Assembly: GCF_030052815.1 (NCBI RefSeq)
Contig: NC_079498.1
Coordinates: 82,384,992-82,448,991 of the forward strand
Direction: 5' to 3'
Source: Hevea brasiliensis
Taxonomy: Eukaryota; Streptophyta; Magnoliopsida; Malpighiales; Euphorbiaceae
Length of the DNA stretch: 64,000 nt
This document shows, in pieces, positions 11,946 to 23,434 of the stretch. The notes under the pieces were generated by a model, which ran no database searches, was not told the origin of the DNA, and saw nothing but the letters and a program-made list of their open reading frames with translations. Position 1 is the stretch's first letter, and the number at the start of each line of letters is the position of its first letter. The position numbers and the translations under genes were made by a program.

Positions 11946-14386
11946 GCATTCATGGACCTTATGAACCGTATCTTCCATCCATACTTAGATCGGTTCGTAG
12001 TGGTCTTCATTGATGATATCCTGGTGTATTCCAAGGATAAAGTAGAACATGATGAGCATTTGAGAATTTTTCTACAAACTCTAAAAGAGAAGAAATTGTA
12101 TGCTAAATTATCTAAGTGTGAGTTCTGGTTGAATGAGATTGCATTCCTTGGACATGTAGTATCAGCTGAAGGGATTAGAGTGGATCCCAAAAAGATTGAA
12201 GCAGTGATGGAATGGAAGCCTCCCAAAAATACAACTGAGATCAGAAGTTTCTTGGGGTTAGCTGGATATTATAGAAGATTTGTAAAGGGATTTTCCCTGA
12301 TAGCTGCTCCAATGACCAAATTACTACACAAGAATATGAAATTTGACTGGAATGACAACTGTCAAGCCAGTTTTGAGAGGCTGAAGGCTATGTTGACTGA
12401 GGCACCAGTGTTAACACAGCCAATGTTTGGAAAAGACTTTGTAGTCTACAGTGATGCCTCACACAATGGGTTAGGATGTGTACTCATGCAAGAAGGGAAA
12501 GTGGTCGCATATGCTTCCAGGCAGTTAAGGCCACATGAAAAGAATTACCCTACTCATGATTTAGAGTTAGCAGCAATTATGTTCGCATTGAAGATATGGA
12601 GGCATTACTTATATGGAGAAAAATACTACATATACACAGACCATAAGAGTCTGAAGTATCTGCCAACCTGTAAGGAACTAAATTTGAGACAGAGAAGATG
12701 GATTGAATTCCTAAAAGATTATGATTGTGTGATTGACTACCATCCTAGGAAGGCAAATGTAGTCACTAATGCGTTAAGCAAAAAATCTATTATAGCATTA
12801 AGATCTCTGAATGCCCAAATGTCCTTAACTCATGATAGAGTTATTTTGGCTGAGTTGCAAGTGAAGCCAAATCTGTTACAACAGATACAAGATGGGCAGA
12901 AGACAGATGAGAAATTAATGGCTATTATGGGCAAAATCACTGAAGGGAAGGAAACTGAATATGAAGTGAAAGAAAATGGGTGCCTGTATTATAAAGAAAG
13001 AGTGTGTGTTCCAGATGATAAAGAATTGAAAACCAGTATTCTGAGAGAAGCACATAACAGTGTGTATGCTATGCACCCAGGAAGTACAAAAATGTACCAT
13101 GACCTGAAACTCCGATACTGGTGGCCAGGTATGAAGAAGGACATAGTTGACTATGTAAGTAGATGCTTGACATGTCAGCAAGTCAAAGCAAAACATCAAG
13201 TTCCATCAGGTTTGTTACAGCCCATAAACATACCTGAATGGAAATGGGATCGAGTCACTATGGACTTTGTCATTGGTCTACCTCTCACTCAGAAAAAGCA
13301 TGATGTAGTATGGGTGATTGTGGATACGTTGACTAAATCAGCACATTTTCTGCCAGTCAAAACTGACTACTCACTAGAAAAGCTAGCAGAATTATATATC
13401 AGTGAGATAGTTAGACTACATGGAATTCCGCTTTCCATTATATCAGATAGAGACCCGAGGTTTACATCTAGATTTTGGAAGAAATTACAAGAATCCTTGG
13501 GCACACAACTCCATTTTAGTATGGCTTTTCATCCTCAGACGGATGGACAATCAGAAAGAATAATCCAGGTAACTTTTGAAACTCATTGAGTTATTGCAAA
13601 CAATAAACTGATAATAATGATAGTAATAACTGAATATGTGTGATAGGTCCTCGAGAATATGCTGAGAAGTTATGTTATTGAGTTTGAGGGAAGTTGGGAC
13701 AGATACCTTCCACTGGCAGAATTTGCATACAATAATAGCTATTAAGCTAGCATACAGATGGCACCCTATGAAGCACTGTATGGGAGAAAATGCAAAACAT
13801 CTGTATGTTGGACTGAATTGGGTGAAGATAAGCTAGTGGGGCCAGACCTGATAAAACAGATAGAGGAAAAGGTGAAACTGATAAAGGCCAATTTGAAAGT
13901 TGCCTCAGACCGACAGAAATCTTATGCTGACTTGAGGAGAAAAGACATTGAGTATGAAGTTAGCGAGAAGGTATTTCTCAAAGTATCACCGTGGAAGAAC
14001 GGTTTGAGATTCGGGAAAAAGGGAAAATTAAGCCCTAGGTTCATTGGCCCATATGAAGTTATGGAACGTGTGGGACCAGTAGCCTACCGATTAGCCTTAC
14101 CACCTGAGTTAGACAAATACATAATGTGTTCCATGTCTCGATGCTGAGAAGATACAGATCAGATCCTTCTCATGTCATCTCAGCAGAAGAAATTGTGGTA
14201 CAACCTGACCTGACATATGAAGAAAAACCAATTAAAATCTTAGCACGAGAGGTAAAAGAGCTCAGAAACAAGACAATTCCACTAGAGAAAATCCTATGGA
14301 GACACCACAACACGGAAGAGGCAACATGGGAGAGCGAGGAGACAATGAGGCAACAGTTCCCTCAGCCCTTCACATCAGGTAAATTT
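11946..14386 (+). pseudogene. Ty3/gypsy pol (RT-RNase H-integrase-chromodomain), 5' deleted, element B
   Basis: The open stretch 11952-13589 starts inside RT at FMDLMNRIF and holds the catalytic FIDDILVYS, the RNase H start [13 protein letters not shown] with [10 protein letters not shown], the integrase zinc finger (H...[10 protein letters not shown]...CLTCQQVK) and the DDE core up to the Glu in GQSERIIQ. The frame then crosses an intron-like 78-nt insertion (13569-13646). The second part (13647-14147, then 14126-14400 in another frame) carries the integrase C-terminus (LSPRFIGPYEVMERVGPVAY) and a chromodomain-like tail (LWRHHNTEEATWESEETM). Breaks: a TAA at 13743 where element N has Gln, and a one-base loss near 14118 (DKYIMCS for DKIHNVF). 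Gag, protease and the first half of RT are absent. Polymerase, RNase H and integrase roles are inferred from family motifs; the copy is not functional. Confidence 0.93.
13569..13646 (+). other. Intron-like insertion in integrase frame (element B)
   Basis: It lies exactly between CAG (Gln of SERIIQ) and GTC CTC GAG (VLEN), begins GTAACTTTTG, ends GTGTGATAG, is AT-rich, 78 nt, phase 0 and full of stops. Element N has a diverged homologue at the same codon (34908-34982). Element D has none: its sequence runs from Gln straight into ILEDML at 22666. Confidence 0.7.
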
Positions 14387-14406
14387 CGAGGACGAAATTC
14401 TTATTT

Positions 14407-14419
14407 AGAGGGGAAGAAT
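14407..14419 (+). other. Polypurine tract, element B
   Basis: AGAGGGGAAGAAT directly precedes the LTR at 14420, the usual primer for plus-strand synthesis. The element N tract (minus, 34135-34147) is AGAGGGGAAGAGT. Confidence 0.85.
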
Positions 14420-17382
14420 TGTAACATCCCCACTGTACGTATTATGTACGTTCTGTTGCTCTAGTGGCCAAATATCAGTCCAGGCAAGTCAGGATGTCTA
14501 GAACTACACTTCGGTGATAGTGAACAGACATATAATGATGAAATGAATAAAAAGAAAATACAAGAAAAATCAAAGAAAAATGAAAGAGAGAAAATGAAGC
14601 TAAGTTAAATGAGTAAACATGGCGATGGGTGATCGTGACCGAAAGCCGTTGCCGACTCCAAGACCGCGGGGAACCCTCGAAATTTAATTTTGAAACATAA
14701 ATAAAGGTTTATTAAAATGTAATTGACACTAGAAATATCAAAGAGAAATTAATAAATTAGTACAAAGAAAAATAAAAAATAGAGAAACAGACAAAAATCG
14801 GTGTTACAGAAAAATCGGGAATATAACCCGAAGTAGGGTATTTTGGTCATTTGGCACCAAGAGTTGTCTTTTGACCTCAATGTCCATTAAAAATAAATGA
14901 TATTGCACTTAGAAAATGTTATGAAAAATTAAATTGCGATACATTATAAGAATAGTGAAAGAAATGGGGGGTAAACTTAGGATAATTAAAAGTTTAATTA
15001 TATTTATATATATATTAAGTTAGTGGACCACTAGGGGAGTATTTTAAACACCTAAATGGACATGTGTAATCCCATAACATCTTCTTCTTTCTCATAACTC
15101 ATTTTGGCTGAATTTCATCTCCTCCCAAAACCACCATTAACATCCCAAGCAAAAGCTTCACATCCACCATGAATAAGCCATAGTTTTCTCAAGCTCCTTC
15201 ACTAAAGTTGGTCCACACCTCTTGGGCAGATTATAGGGAACAAAAAGGAAGAAATTTGGTAAAGTTTTAACAAGCTCCAAAAGTGGTAAGTGTCCAAAAC
15301 CTCTCCCTTGCTTTAGTAAACCTTGTGTTTGGGTTGAGGTGAGTATTTTGGTGAAGAGAAATGAAGAAAATCTTGAGAAATGAAATGGTCCATTTTCGGC
15401 AGCCATGATTATGTGTTGTATTTGAGTTTTTCTTACCTCTAATGGATGGAAATTATAGTTGATTAACTCAAATGGAAGATATAGTAAGTTAAAATCTAAG
15501 TATGTGCATGTAATGCTTGAATTAAGGGTGTGAAATGGAACCTTAATGCTTTGGGCAAACTGCCATGTTTGGCAGCCTATTAAACCATGAATTTGTCTGT
15601 GAATATGTAATTATTAATGAAATATGCTAGTGTTAAATTGTGGGCAGCATGTGTAAGTGAAATTTTTACCATGTATAGCTTAGATATAGAGATACATTTC
15701 TTATGAAGACACTAAAGCTTAGAAATGACCAGAACCAAGTCAAATAGCTTGCACAAGTTCGGGTACCAAAACTGCCAGGACTAAAAGTGACCTAAAATTG
15801 ATCAAATTTTGCACTAAAGGTGCAATCTATCTAGCTTTAGTAAATTGACCATATCCTGGACTATACAACTCAGAATGACTTGAAATTTTACCCCGCATGC
15901 AATAAGACTTAGAGCTACAATTTTGCTTCTTTGACCAGAAGCTAAAAACCAAGAAAAATAGGACTTTAAGCTAGACCAATCTAGCACACCAAAAATTAAG
16001 AATTTGAAATTTACATACAATGATGCTTGAAGCACTTTGGCAATGAATGCCAACTTGTAAAAATGGTAAATTGCACTATATTGGCAGCATATTGAATTGC
16101 AATATGTGACATGTTGATGCTAGAAGCCACTTATCCATAGTACCTAAAAAGGTCAACATATTCATTGACTTATGAATTGCATAATAGTTAGTAAACTCTA
16201 AAAATTGAAAAATTAAACAATTAATTTATAATGTGCCCTAGTTTGCCTAGTTGACTAGTTTGGATAGGTTGGCATGCCAATAGGATTCTAACAGCTGTTT
16301 TGTAAATGGCTTCATGCCATACTGTATTTTTACGGCTTATTATGCCGCACTGTAACTTTAATAGCCTACGGTTATACATATTGTGTATTTATTATTGGCT
16401 TATTGCCAGATTAACTATATGGCTTTTTAGCCATGCTATTTGCACACCGGAAGACACTTTGTGATCGATGGTGTGACGGACCGAGGTACTAGGTACCCAG
16501 TGCCAGTATATCCATTTATCCAGTCTGATCAGTATATAGGCTACGCAGGCAGTAATTCAAGTACTATTAAATTCAAATAGCTAAATCCAGTCTACTGACA
16601 TACAGCACTACCAAAAATTAGCAAATATTAAAATGTTAGCAAATAAAAGTAGAATCAACAACTGCAAAGTATATCGATGTTATAAATTCGTAAACACTTC
16701 ATTTACTTTATTTTAGTGTATATTTCTTTATATTTGGCACCACTAAGCAAAATTACTTAGCGCATTGCTTTTGTAACGCGTAGGTATTGGAGACACAGCT
16801 GGGAGCCCAGCAGACCTATGACCGGGTGAGACATCAGATCTGCACAGGAGTTCAGAGTCATCTGCACTGCATTACATACATGGTAGGACTTAGGATATCT
16901 TGTATTTTGTACTTTTGTTGTATTTTTGAAATTCGGCCTTGTACTTTGTAATGTTATGAAAGCTCTAAAGTTTGTAATATTTTGTACATATTAAATAATA
17001 TGAAGATTTTCTGGATATATTTAAATTATTATGGACTATATTTTGGAACTGTTTGACTGTAAAAGTCTATTGACTTTACTGAGAAATAGAGACTGTGAAA
17101 TATTTGAGATTTTGATATCATCATATTAAACTGTTTTCAACAGGTTTGGAATGACAGGTTGTCCGAAATATAGACGACACCTTGCCAAATTTTTATTACC
17201 ATTTTTGAAATACTGATTTTATCAAAGTATGAAAATAGTATCAGCATGATATGAATATTACATAAAAGACTTCTTAAAATCAAATTAAGCTTAGGAAATG
17301 TAAGAATCACAGACTAGGTGTTCCAGCACGCTGTGTAGCACGCCTTGCTCTGCTATACTATAGACGGGTGAGGGGTGTTATA
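14420..17382 (+). repeat. Complete group V LTR shared by B (3') and C (5')
   Basis: 2,963 bp from TGTAACATCCCC to GGGTGTTATA (CA end decayed to TA). It is preceded by element B's polypurine tract and followed by a primer binding site and gag, so it acts as the 3' LTR of one internal region and the 5' LTR of the next. Landmarks: GGCGATGGGTGATC at about 14624, donor-like AAAGTG/GTAAGTG at 15285, acceptor-like AACGCGTAG/GTATTGG at 16783, and a GACACCTTGCC remnant near 17178. No convincing gene inside. Confidence 0.88.
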
Positions 17383-17387
17383 TTTAG

Positions 17388-17403
17388 TGGTATCAGAGCA
17401 CGG
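17388..17403 (+). other. Primer binding site, element C
   Basis: TGGTATCAGAGCACGG lies five bases (TTTAG) after the LTR, complementary to initiator-Met tRNA. Element N has the same arrangement on the minus strand at 38942-38955. Confidence 0.9.
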
Positions 17404-17506
17404 TTTAGGCATTTCTGGACCTAAATAGATTACATTTCATGCATTGCATTGTAAGTGTTAAGATGACTCTAATGCAGATCTTTTGATTTGTTATTTTGCC
17501 CAGAAT

Positions 17507-18375
17507 ATGAACTCCACATCACAGAGAGCGGTCAATGAGGAAGTGGAAAGTCATGCTCCATCTATGACTAAACCAGGAGACAGGAGGGAACCTGCTCCAC
17601 CAGTACCAAATGCACCAACCACATTTCAATAAATGGCTGAGTTCTTTAGACAGATGGCAGGAGTTATGCTACCACCACCACCTCCACATCAAAAATCTCA
17701 TATGGAGAGACTCAGGAAGTTAGGAGCAGTGGATTTTCTGGGCAAAAGGTAAGATGATTCTATCACAGCTGAAAATTGGTTGGATAGAACTGGAAGAGTT
17801 TTAAAACAACTTCATTGTACTCCAAAGTAGAATTTAGAAGCTACTGTATCACTACTGCAAGATGATGCATACCAACAATGGGATACAGTGACTAGTGAGC
17901 TGCCACCAGAATAAATAACTTTGGATTTCTTTCTCACTGAATTTAAAAAGAAGTATGTGGGCAGTGTACACCTGAAAGAGAAGAGAAGAGAGTTTATTAC
18001 CCTATGCCAGAGACAGTTGACAGTGGCTGAATATGAAAGAGAATTTGTCAGACTGAGCCGCTATGGGCAAAAAATAGCCCCTAATGAGGCAGAAAGATGC
18101 AAGAGATTTGAGGAAGGACTCAATGATAACATTAAAGTAATGATTACAGCCTTGGGGATTAAAGAGTTTGCCAAGTTAGTGGAATCTACACTGAAGGCTG
18201 AAAAAGTTAGAATCAATGAGCAGAACAGAAGGGATAGACAGCAGAAAAGAGGTGAGGGTCAGATCGGTACATCTTCTGCCCCTAGTAAGAAATTCAGAGG
18301 TTCACCTACTCAGAGTTTTAGTAGAGCACCAAGTCAGGGTCAGTCACAGAGGCCCAAATCTCAGTTTGCACCAAG
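17507..18375 (+). pseudogene. Ty3/gypsy gag (element C), stop-riddled and 3' truncated
   Basis: The start ATG at 17507 opens MNSTSQRAVNEEVESHAP, matching element N's MDPTSQRAVEEEVESHAP, so the start is well supported. The capsid region is recognisable: LLPPPPPHQKSHMERLRKLG-like linker, [24 protein letters not shown], then [35 protein letters not shown] and [13 protein letters not shown], followed by a basic [11 protein letters not shown] tail. In-frame stops lie near 17630, 17750, 17828 and 17912, several where N has Glu or Gln. The zinc knuckle, protease, RT and most of integrase are missing: at CCAAGG (about 18372-18377) gag joins an integrase tail in a different frame. Gag would form the particle; this copy cannot. 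Confidence 0.92.
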
Positions 18376-18771
18376 GTTTCTCCTTGGAAGAGAATTATGA
18401 GATTTGGCAAAAAGGGGAAACTCAGTCCTCGTTTCATTGAGTCATATGAGGTTCTAGAAAGAGTGAGTCCTTTGGCATATCATTTAGCACTACCTCCAGA
18501 GGTGGAGAAGATACATAATGTCTTCCATGTGTCTATGTTGAGGAGGTATCAATCAGACCCATCTCATGTACTACCAGTAGAAGAAATTGAAGTGAATCCA
18601 GACCTCACATATGAAGAAGAACCCATAGAGATTCTGGGTTATGAGGTGAAGCAGCTACAAAATAAGCAGATACCGTTGGTAAAAGTGCTGTGGAACAATA
18701 TTCGGGCGAAGAAGCTACTTGGGAACGAGAGGAGGACATGAGGAGACAACACCCACAGCTGTTCAGAAATT
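18376..18771 (+). pseudogene. Integrase C-terminus and chromodomain-like tail (element C)
   Basis: From GGTTTCTCCTTGGAAGAG the reading frame gives VSPWKRIMRFGKKGKLSPRF, ESYEVLERVSPLAYHLALPP and NVFHVSMLRRYQSDPSHVLP, then the tail EILGYEVKQLQNKQIPLVKV. It is almost the same as element D's 23000-23403. A one-base loss near 18700 (AACAATATTC against AACAATCATTC in D) shifts the frame before the LLGNERRT stop. The open frame 18397-18741 is only the part between a chance ATG and that stop. The upstream join to gag at CAAGG is an internal deletion of about 3.5-4 kb compared with a full element. Confidence 0.9.
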
Positions 18772-18805
18772 GATGCCAAGTAAAATTTCGAGATGAAATT
18801 TATTT

Positions 18806-18819
18806 AAGGGGGGGAGAAT
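18806..18819 (+). other. Polypurine tract, element C
   Basis: AAGGGGGGGAGAAT just before the LTR start at 18820; same layout as 23435-23449 and 45962-45976. Confidence 0.85.
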
Positions 18820-19034
18820 TGTAATACCCCTATTTGCATAGCCTGGTATATTTCACTGTTCTGGTGATCGAAGTCGGTCCGGACAATTAAGGGGATTAGA
18901 ACCACATCTAAAACAACTAGATAAGCCATAAACCCAAATAATTAGTAATTGTCAATTAGTTAAGTATAAATAAGAAAAATAGAACATAAGAAGTTAAACA
19001 AGCCGAGAGTCACAGCGATGGGTGACCTTCTCGG
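18820..19034 (+). repeat. Group I LTR 5' fragment (element C 3' LTR)
   Basis: 215 bp closely matching 23450-23664. It runs up to GCGATGGGTGACCTTCTCGG and is then cut by a copia LTR. C thus has a group V LTR on the left and a group I LTR on the right, so it is a recombinant or product of deletion between two elements. Confidence 0.85.
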
Positions 19035-19231
19035 TGTTAGTAGTATGCCCTAGAGCATATCATTTAGTATGTATCTTGTACATATTTTTATTAATAAAAG
19101 GCATTTCCACTTTTCTGTTTACATAATATATTTATGTGTAATAGAAAAGGTCCATTGATATTTTGTTAGAAATATTATTCTTAAGTTGTTAAGAATATGA
19201 GTGATAATATTTCTAGCACAAAGTATCATAA
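19035..19231 (+). repeat. Copia LTR 5' fragment, plus strand
   Basis: TGTTAGTAGTATGCCC... to ...CACAAAGTATCATAA corresponds to the reverse complement of about 4915-5115. It is the first ~197 bp of the family's 2.1-kb LTR. Confidence 0.85.
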
Positions 19232-20218
19232 TGAAGGAACGGAAGCGTGAAAAATACAAGTTTATACCATTGAATTCAAAAATTTTCACCTAGGGTCACA
19301 TGCATCATGCAAGATTTATTTTTATCTATTTGATTTCAATGATAAACAACATATTAAAACTCTTTTAATATGTTTTTGGATCTGTATTTGCCATTTAAGA
19401 TTTTAAAATTAATCAGATTAATTTTAGAACCCTAGATTAAATCAAGAACGATTACACTAACCTCTTGATGCAATCGCAGTGTCTGCGCCTTTGAGATTCA
19501 TCTTGAGGACACGGATGTTGTCCCTCTAGCTTGTCCACACCAAGAACACCTATGGCAGCCCTTGAACAGCTTCTAAAGCTTTTTCTATTAATTAGAAATT
19601 TAAGTTCTGCCTTTTAAGAGATTAGAGATGTAAACAGGACACTAGAAACAATTTCTAGTGTTCTTAATTCAAGAGATTGATGGCTAATCTCTTTGAATTG
19701 ATGAGAGATGAAGAAGAATAGATGAAAAGCCTCAAAGTGGCGTGACAAAGGAGAGGAGTGGCTGCTGGTTATTTTTTCTTTTTATAACCACACTTAAATA
19801 GCTAGGTTAACACATTAAACCCTTGCCACATGTCACCCTTTGATTAGCTCTAGGTTTAAGTGACCCAATCACATTGTGCCAAGTGTCAAACCAATATTTA
19901 ATCTTGATTTTAATCATTTTACATGATTAAAAAACATTTGGCAAGCTTATGTGTAATCCTATGTGTCACCATCTCATGGTGCCACGTGTCACACTGTGAA
20001 ATGACCAAAATGCCCCTGTGTCTTAATTTTGAGTTCTCAACCCAAAATAATTATTTCTCTTCTTCTAATTAATTTATATCAAATATAAATTAATTAATTA
20101 ATCTCTATTAATTAACTTCTTATTAATTGAATTCATATTTAAACACTTTAAATATAAATTTAATCTATACGACACATCCAATAATCTATATTTGGTTTCA
20201 AGTCATGCTAGGGATTTG
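19232..20218 (-). repeat. Copia LTR 3' part, minus strand, inserted in the plus copy
   Basis: Starting exactly at the LTR terminus (TGAAGGAACGGAAGCG), this follows 3023-3990 closely and stops near GTCATGCTAGGGA. The exact terminus abutting the middle of a forward copy suggests one copia LTR inserted into another, followed by a deletion that removed its other end. Confidence 0.82.
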
Positions 20219-20225
20219 GTGATCT

Positions 20226-23200
20226 AAGGACATGTTTTTCTATCATATTTGATTGAATGCCCTTCAGAGATTATGATATCATCTTGGTCATGGATTGGTT
20301 AGCCAGGCATCATGCCATTATTGACTGTAGACTGAAGAGAGTCACTTTTGGTCTCCCTTTGTACGGTGATGTGATAATACATGGGGAGAGGCATTTACTG
20401 CCATCAAATATCATTTCGGCTGCACTAGCCAGAAGGATGATCAGAAAGGGTTATGAAGCATATTTAGTACATGTGATAGACACCCAAGTGGGGAGTCCAG
20501 CACTGAGGGACATCCCTACTGTATGTGACTTTCCGGATGAGTTTCCTGATGAATTGCCAGGATTACCTCCAGAAAGAGAGGTGCAGTTTGAGATTGATTT
20601 TATGCCTAGTGTGGACCCAATCTCCATAACGCCATATAGAATGGCACCTGCAGAATTGAAGGAGTTGAAAGTGCAGTTGCAAGAGCTGCTTGACAAGGGC
20701 TTTATCCGCCCTAGTGTGTCACCTTGGGGAGCGCTAGTGTTGTTTGTAAAGAAGAAGGATGGCACTCTCCAGTTATGCATTGACTATCGACAGTTGAATA
20801 AGGTGAAAATAAAGAACAGATACCCATTGCCCCGTATTGATGACTTATTTGATCAATTGAGGGGTGTAGCTGTGTTCTCCAAAATTGATCTGAGATCAGG
20901 TTATTATCAACTGAAAGTACGAGAGCAGAGTATTTCTAAAATTGCCTTTAGAACCCGTTATGGCCATTATGAGTTCTTGGTCATGCTATTCGGGTTGACA
21001 AATGCTCCGGCTGCTTTTATGGATCTGATGAACACTATCTTCAGACCATACCTCGAACAGTTTGTTATTGTATTCATAGATGATATATTGGTCTATTCGA
21101 GGAGTGCAGAAGAGCATGATAGACATCTGCGGATTGTACTACAGACTTTGAGGGAGAAACAGTTGTATGCCAAATTGTCAAAATGTGAATTTTGGCTGAA
21201 AGAAATATCTTTCTTGGGGCATGTAGTATCAGTAGAGGTCATCAAAGTAGATCCAAGTAACATAGAAGCTGTCCTTAATTGGAGGCCACCCAGAAATATC
21301 ACTGAGATTCGCAGTTTTTTGGGTTTAGCTGGATACTACCATCGATTTGTGAAGGGATTCTCCATGTTAGCATCTCCATAGACCAAGATGCTTAGGAAAG
21401 ATGTGAAATTTCAGTGGACGGATAAATGCCAATAGAGTTTTGATGAGTTAAAAAGGTATTTGACTGAGGCTCTAGTCCTGACTTTACATATCCCGGGTAA
21501 AGAACATACAGTTTATAGTGATGCTTCTCACAATGGGTTAGGTTGTGTATTGATGCAAGATCGAAATGTTATTGCCTATGCATCACGCCAGCTAAAACCG
21601 CATGAGAGGAATTATTCGACACATAACTTGGAGCTTGCAGCTATTGTGTTTGCTCTTAAGATCTGGAGACACTATTTGTATGAGGAAAAGTGTTACATCT
21701 ATACAGATCATAAGAGTTTGAAGTATTTGGGCACTCAGAAGCAGTTGAATTTGAGACAGAGGAGATGGTTAGAGTTGATAAAAGACTATGATTGTCTGAT
21801 AGACTATCAGCCAGGGAATGCTAATGTGGTGGCTGATGCCTTAAGTCACAAGACTATGGTAAGTCTATGGGTTACTCCTTTATCTATGGTACATGAGTTG
21901 AAATCATTACATGCCAGCTTAGAGATTAATGATGAGGGGCAGATAGCAGTTGCATGACATGTACAGCCAGTGTTGATTGATTAGATCAGAATCGCTGTTC
22001 AAAATGATGAAAGGTATCAGAAGCTATTGGAAGAAGTCCAGCATGGCAAGAAACCAGAATTCTCAATAAGAGATGATGGTCTATTGCTACACCAGGGTAG
22101 AATGTGTGTTCCTAATGATGTTGATTTGAGGAAGATCATCTTGAAGGAAGCACATGAGTCTCCTTTTGCCATGCACCCTGGTGGCACAAAAATGTATAGA
22201 GGGCTAAAGGAGCATTACTGGTGGATGGGTATGAAAAGAGACGTGGCAGAGTTTATTTCCAAATGTCTAACTTGTCAGCAAGTGAAGGCAGAGCATCAAG
22301 TACCCACTGGGTTATTACATCCACTACCAGTACCAGAATGGAAATGGGAGAGAATAACGATGGATTTTGTGATGGGATTTCCGAGGACACAAAAGAGTTA
22401 TGATGCAATATGGATCATTTTTGATAGACTGACCAAGTCTGCTCATTTTCTGCCAGTTCCGATGGACTACAGTTTAGAAAGATTGGCCAGGTTGAACATT
22501 GATGAAATTTTGAGACTACATGGAGTGCCGGTATCCATCGTATCAAACAGAGATCCTAGGTTCACTTCTAGATTCTGGGGTAGTCTTCAGAGAGCCCTAG
22601 AAACTAGATTGAACTTCAGTACTGCATTCCACCCACAAACAGATGGCCAGTCCGAGAGGGTAATTCAGATCTTGGAGGACATGCTACGGGCTTATGTGAT
22701 TGAATTTGAGGGCAGTTGGGACACATACTTGTCTTTGATTGAGTTTGCTTACAATAATAGCTACCAATCAAGCATTAGGATGCCTCCATATGAAGCTTTG
22801 TATGGCAGAAAATGTAGAACCCCATTGTGTTGGGATGACATAGGTGAAAGAAAGATGATTAGACCCGAAATTGTTCAGCAAACTGAAGAGAAGATCAAGG
22901 TGATCAGAGATCGACTTAAGACTGCATCAGACCGTCAGAAGTCCTACATTGATTTAAAGAGAAGAGATATTGAGTATTCAGTAGGTGAGAAAGAATTCCT
23001 CAAGGTTTCTCCTTGAAAGAGAATTATGAGATTCGGCAGAAAGGGGAAACTCAATCCTCGTTTCATTGGGCCATATGAGGTTCTGGAAAGAGTGGGTCCT
23101 TTGGCATATCATTTAGCGCTACCTCCAGAGTTGGAGAAGATACATAATGTCTTCCATGTGTCTATGTTGAGGAGGTATCGATCAGACCCATCTCATGTAC

Positions 23201-23403
23201 TACCAGTAGAAGAAATTGCAGTGAATCCAGACCTCACATATGAAGAAGAACCCATAGAGATTCTGGCTTATGAGGTGAAGCAGCTACAGAACAAGCAGAT
23301 ACCGTTAGTAAAAGTGCTGTGGAACAATCATTCGGGCCAAGAAACTACTTGGGAACGAGAGGAGGACATGAGGAGACAGCACCCACAGCTGTTCAGAAAT
23401 TGA
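20226..23403 (+). pseudogene. Ty3/gypsy pol (protease end-RT-RNase H-integrase-chromodomain), element D
   Basis: The frame is constant from 20257 to 23403 and carries the end of protease ([20 protein letters not shown]), RT ([41 protein letters not shown]), RNase H ([12 protein letters not shown]), integrase zinc finger (AMHPGGTKMY...CLTCQQVK), DDE core (MDFVMGFP; SNRDPRFTS, where the second Asp is kept in RDPRF context but SDRD has become SNRD; DGQSERV) and the GPYEVLERVGPLAY-chromodomain tail. Five in-frame stops at 21379, 21433, 21955, 21982 and 23014 kill it; at least four fit CAG, CGA or TGG codons changed by C-to-T or G-to-A. A one-base loss near 20255 breaks the protease end. Gag, 5' LTR and most protease are missing, replaced by copia LTR pieces. 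No intron at the Gln-Ile codon 22666. Confidence 0.95.
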
Positions 23404-23434
23404 TACCAGGTAAAATTTTGAGACGAAATTTATT

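Noticed and set aside
17388..17403. tRNA-like sequence
   Set aside because: Only the short complement of a tRNA 3' end is present; it is a primer binding site and no cloverleaf can be drawn around it.
20451..20780. 109-residue ORF opposite element D pol, and similar antisense ORFs at 12915-13199, 21093-21302 and 38468-38938
   Set aside because: Shadows of real gypsy pol or gag on the other strand.
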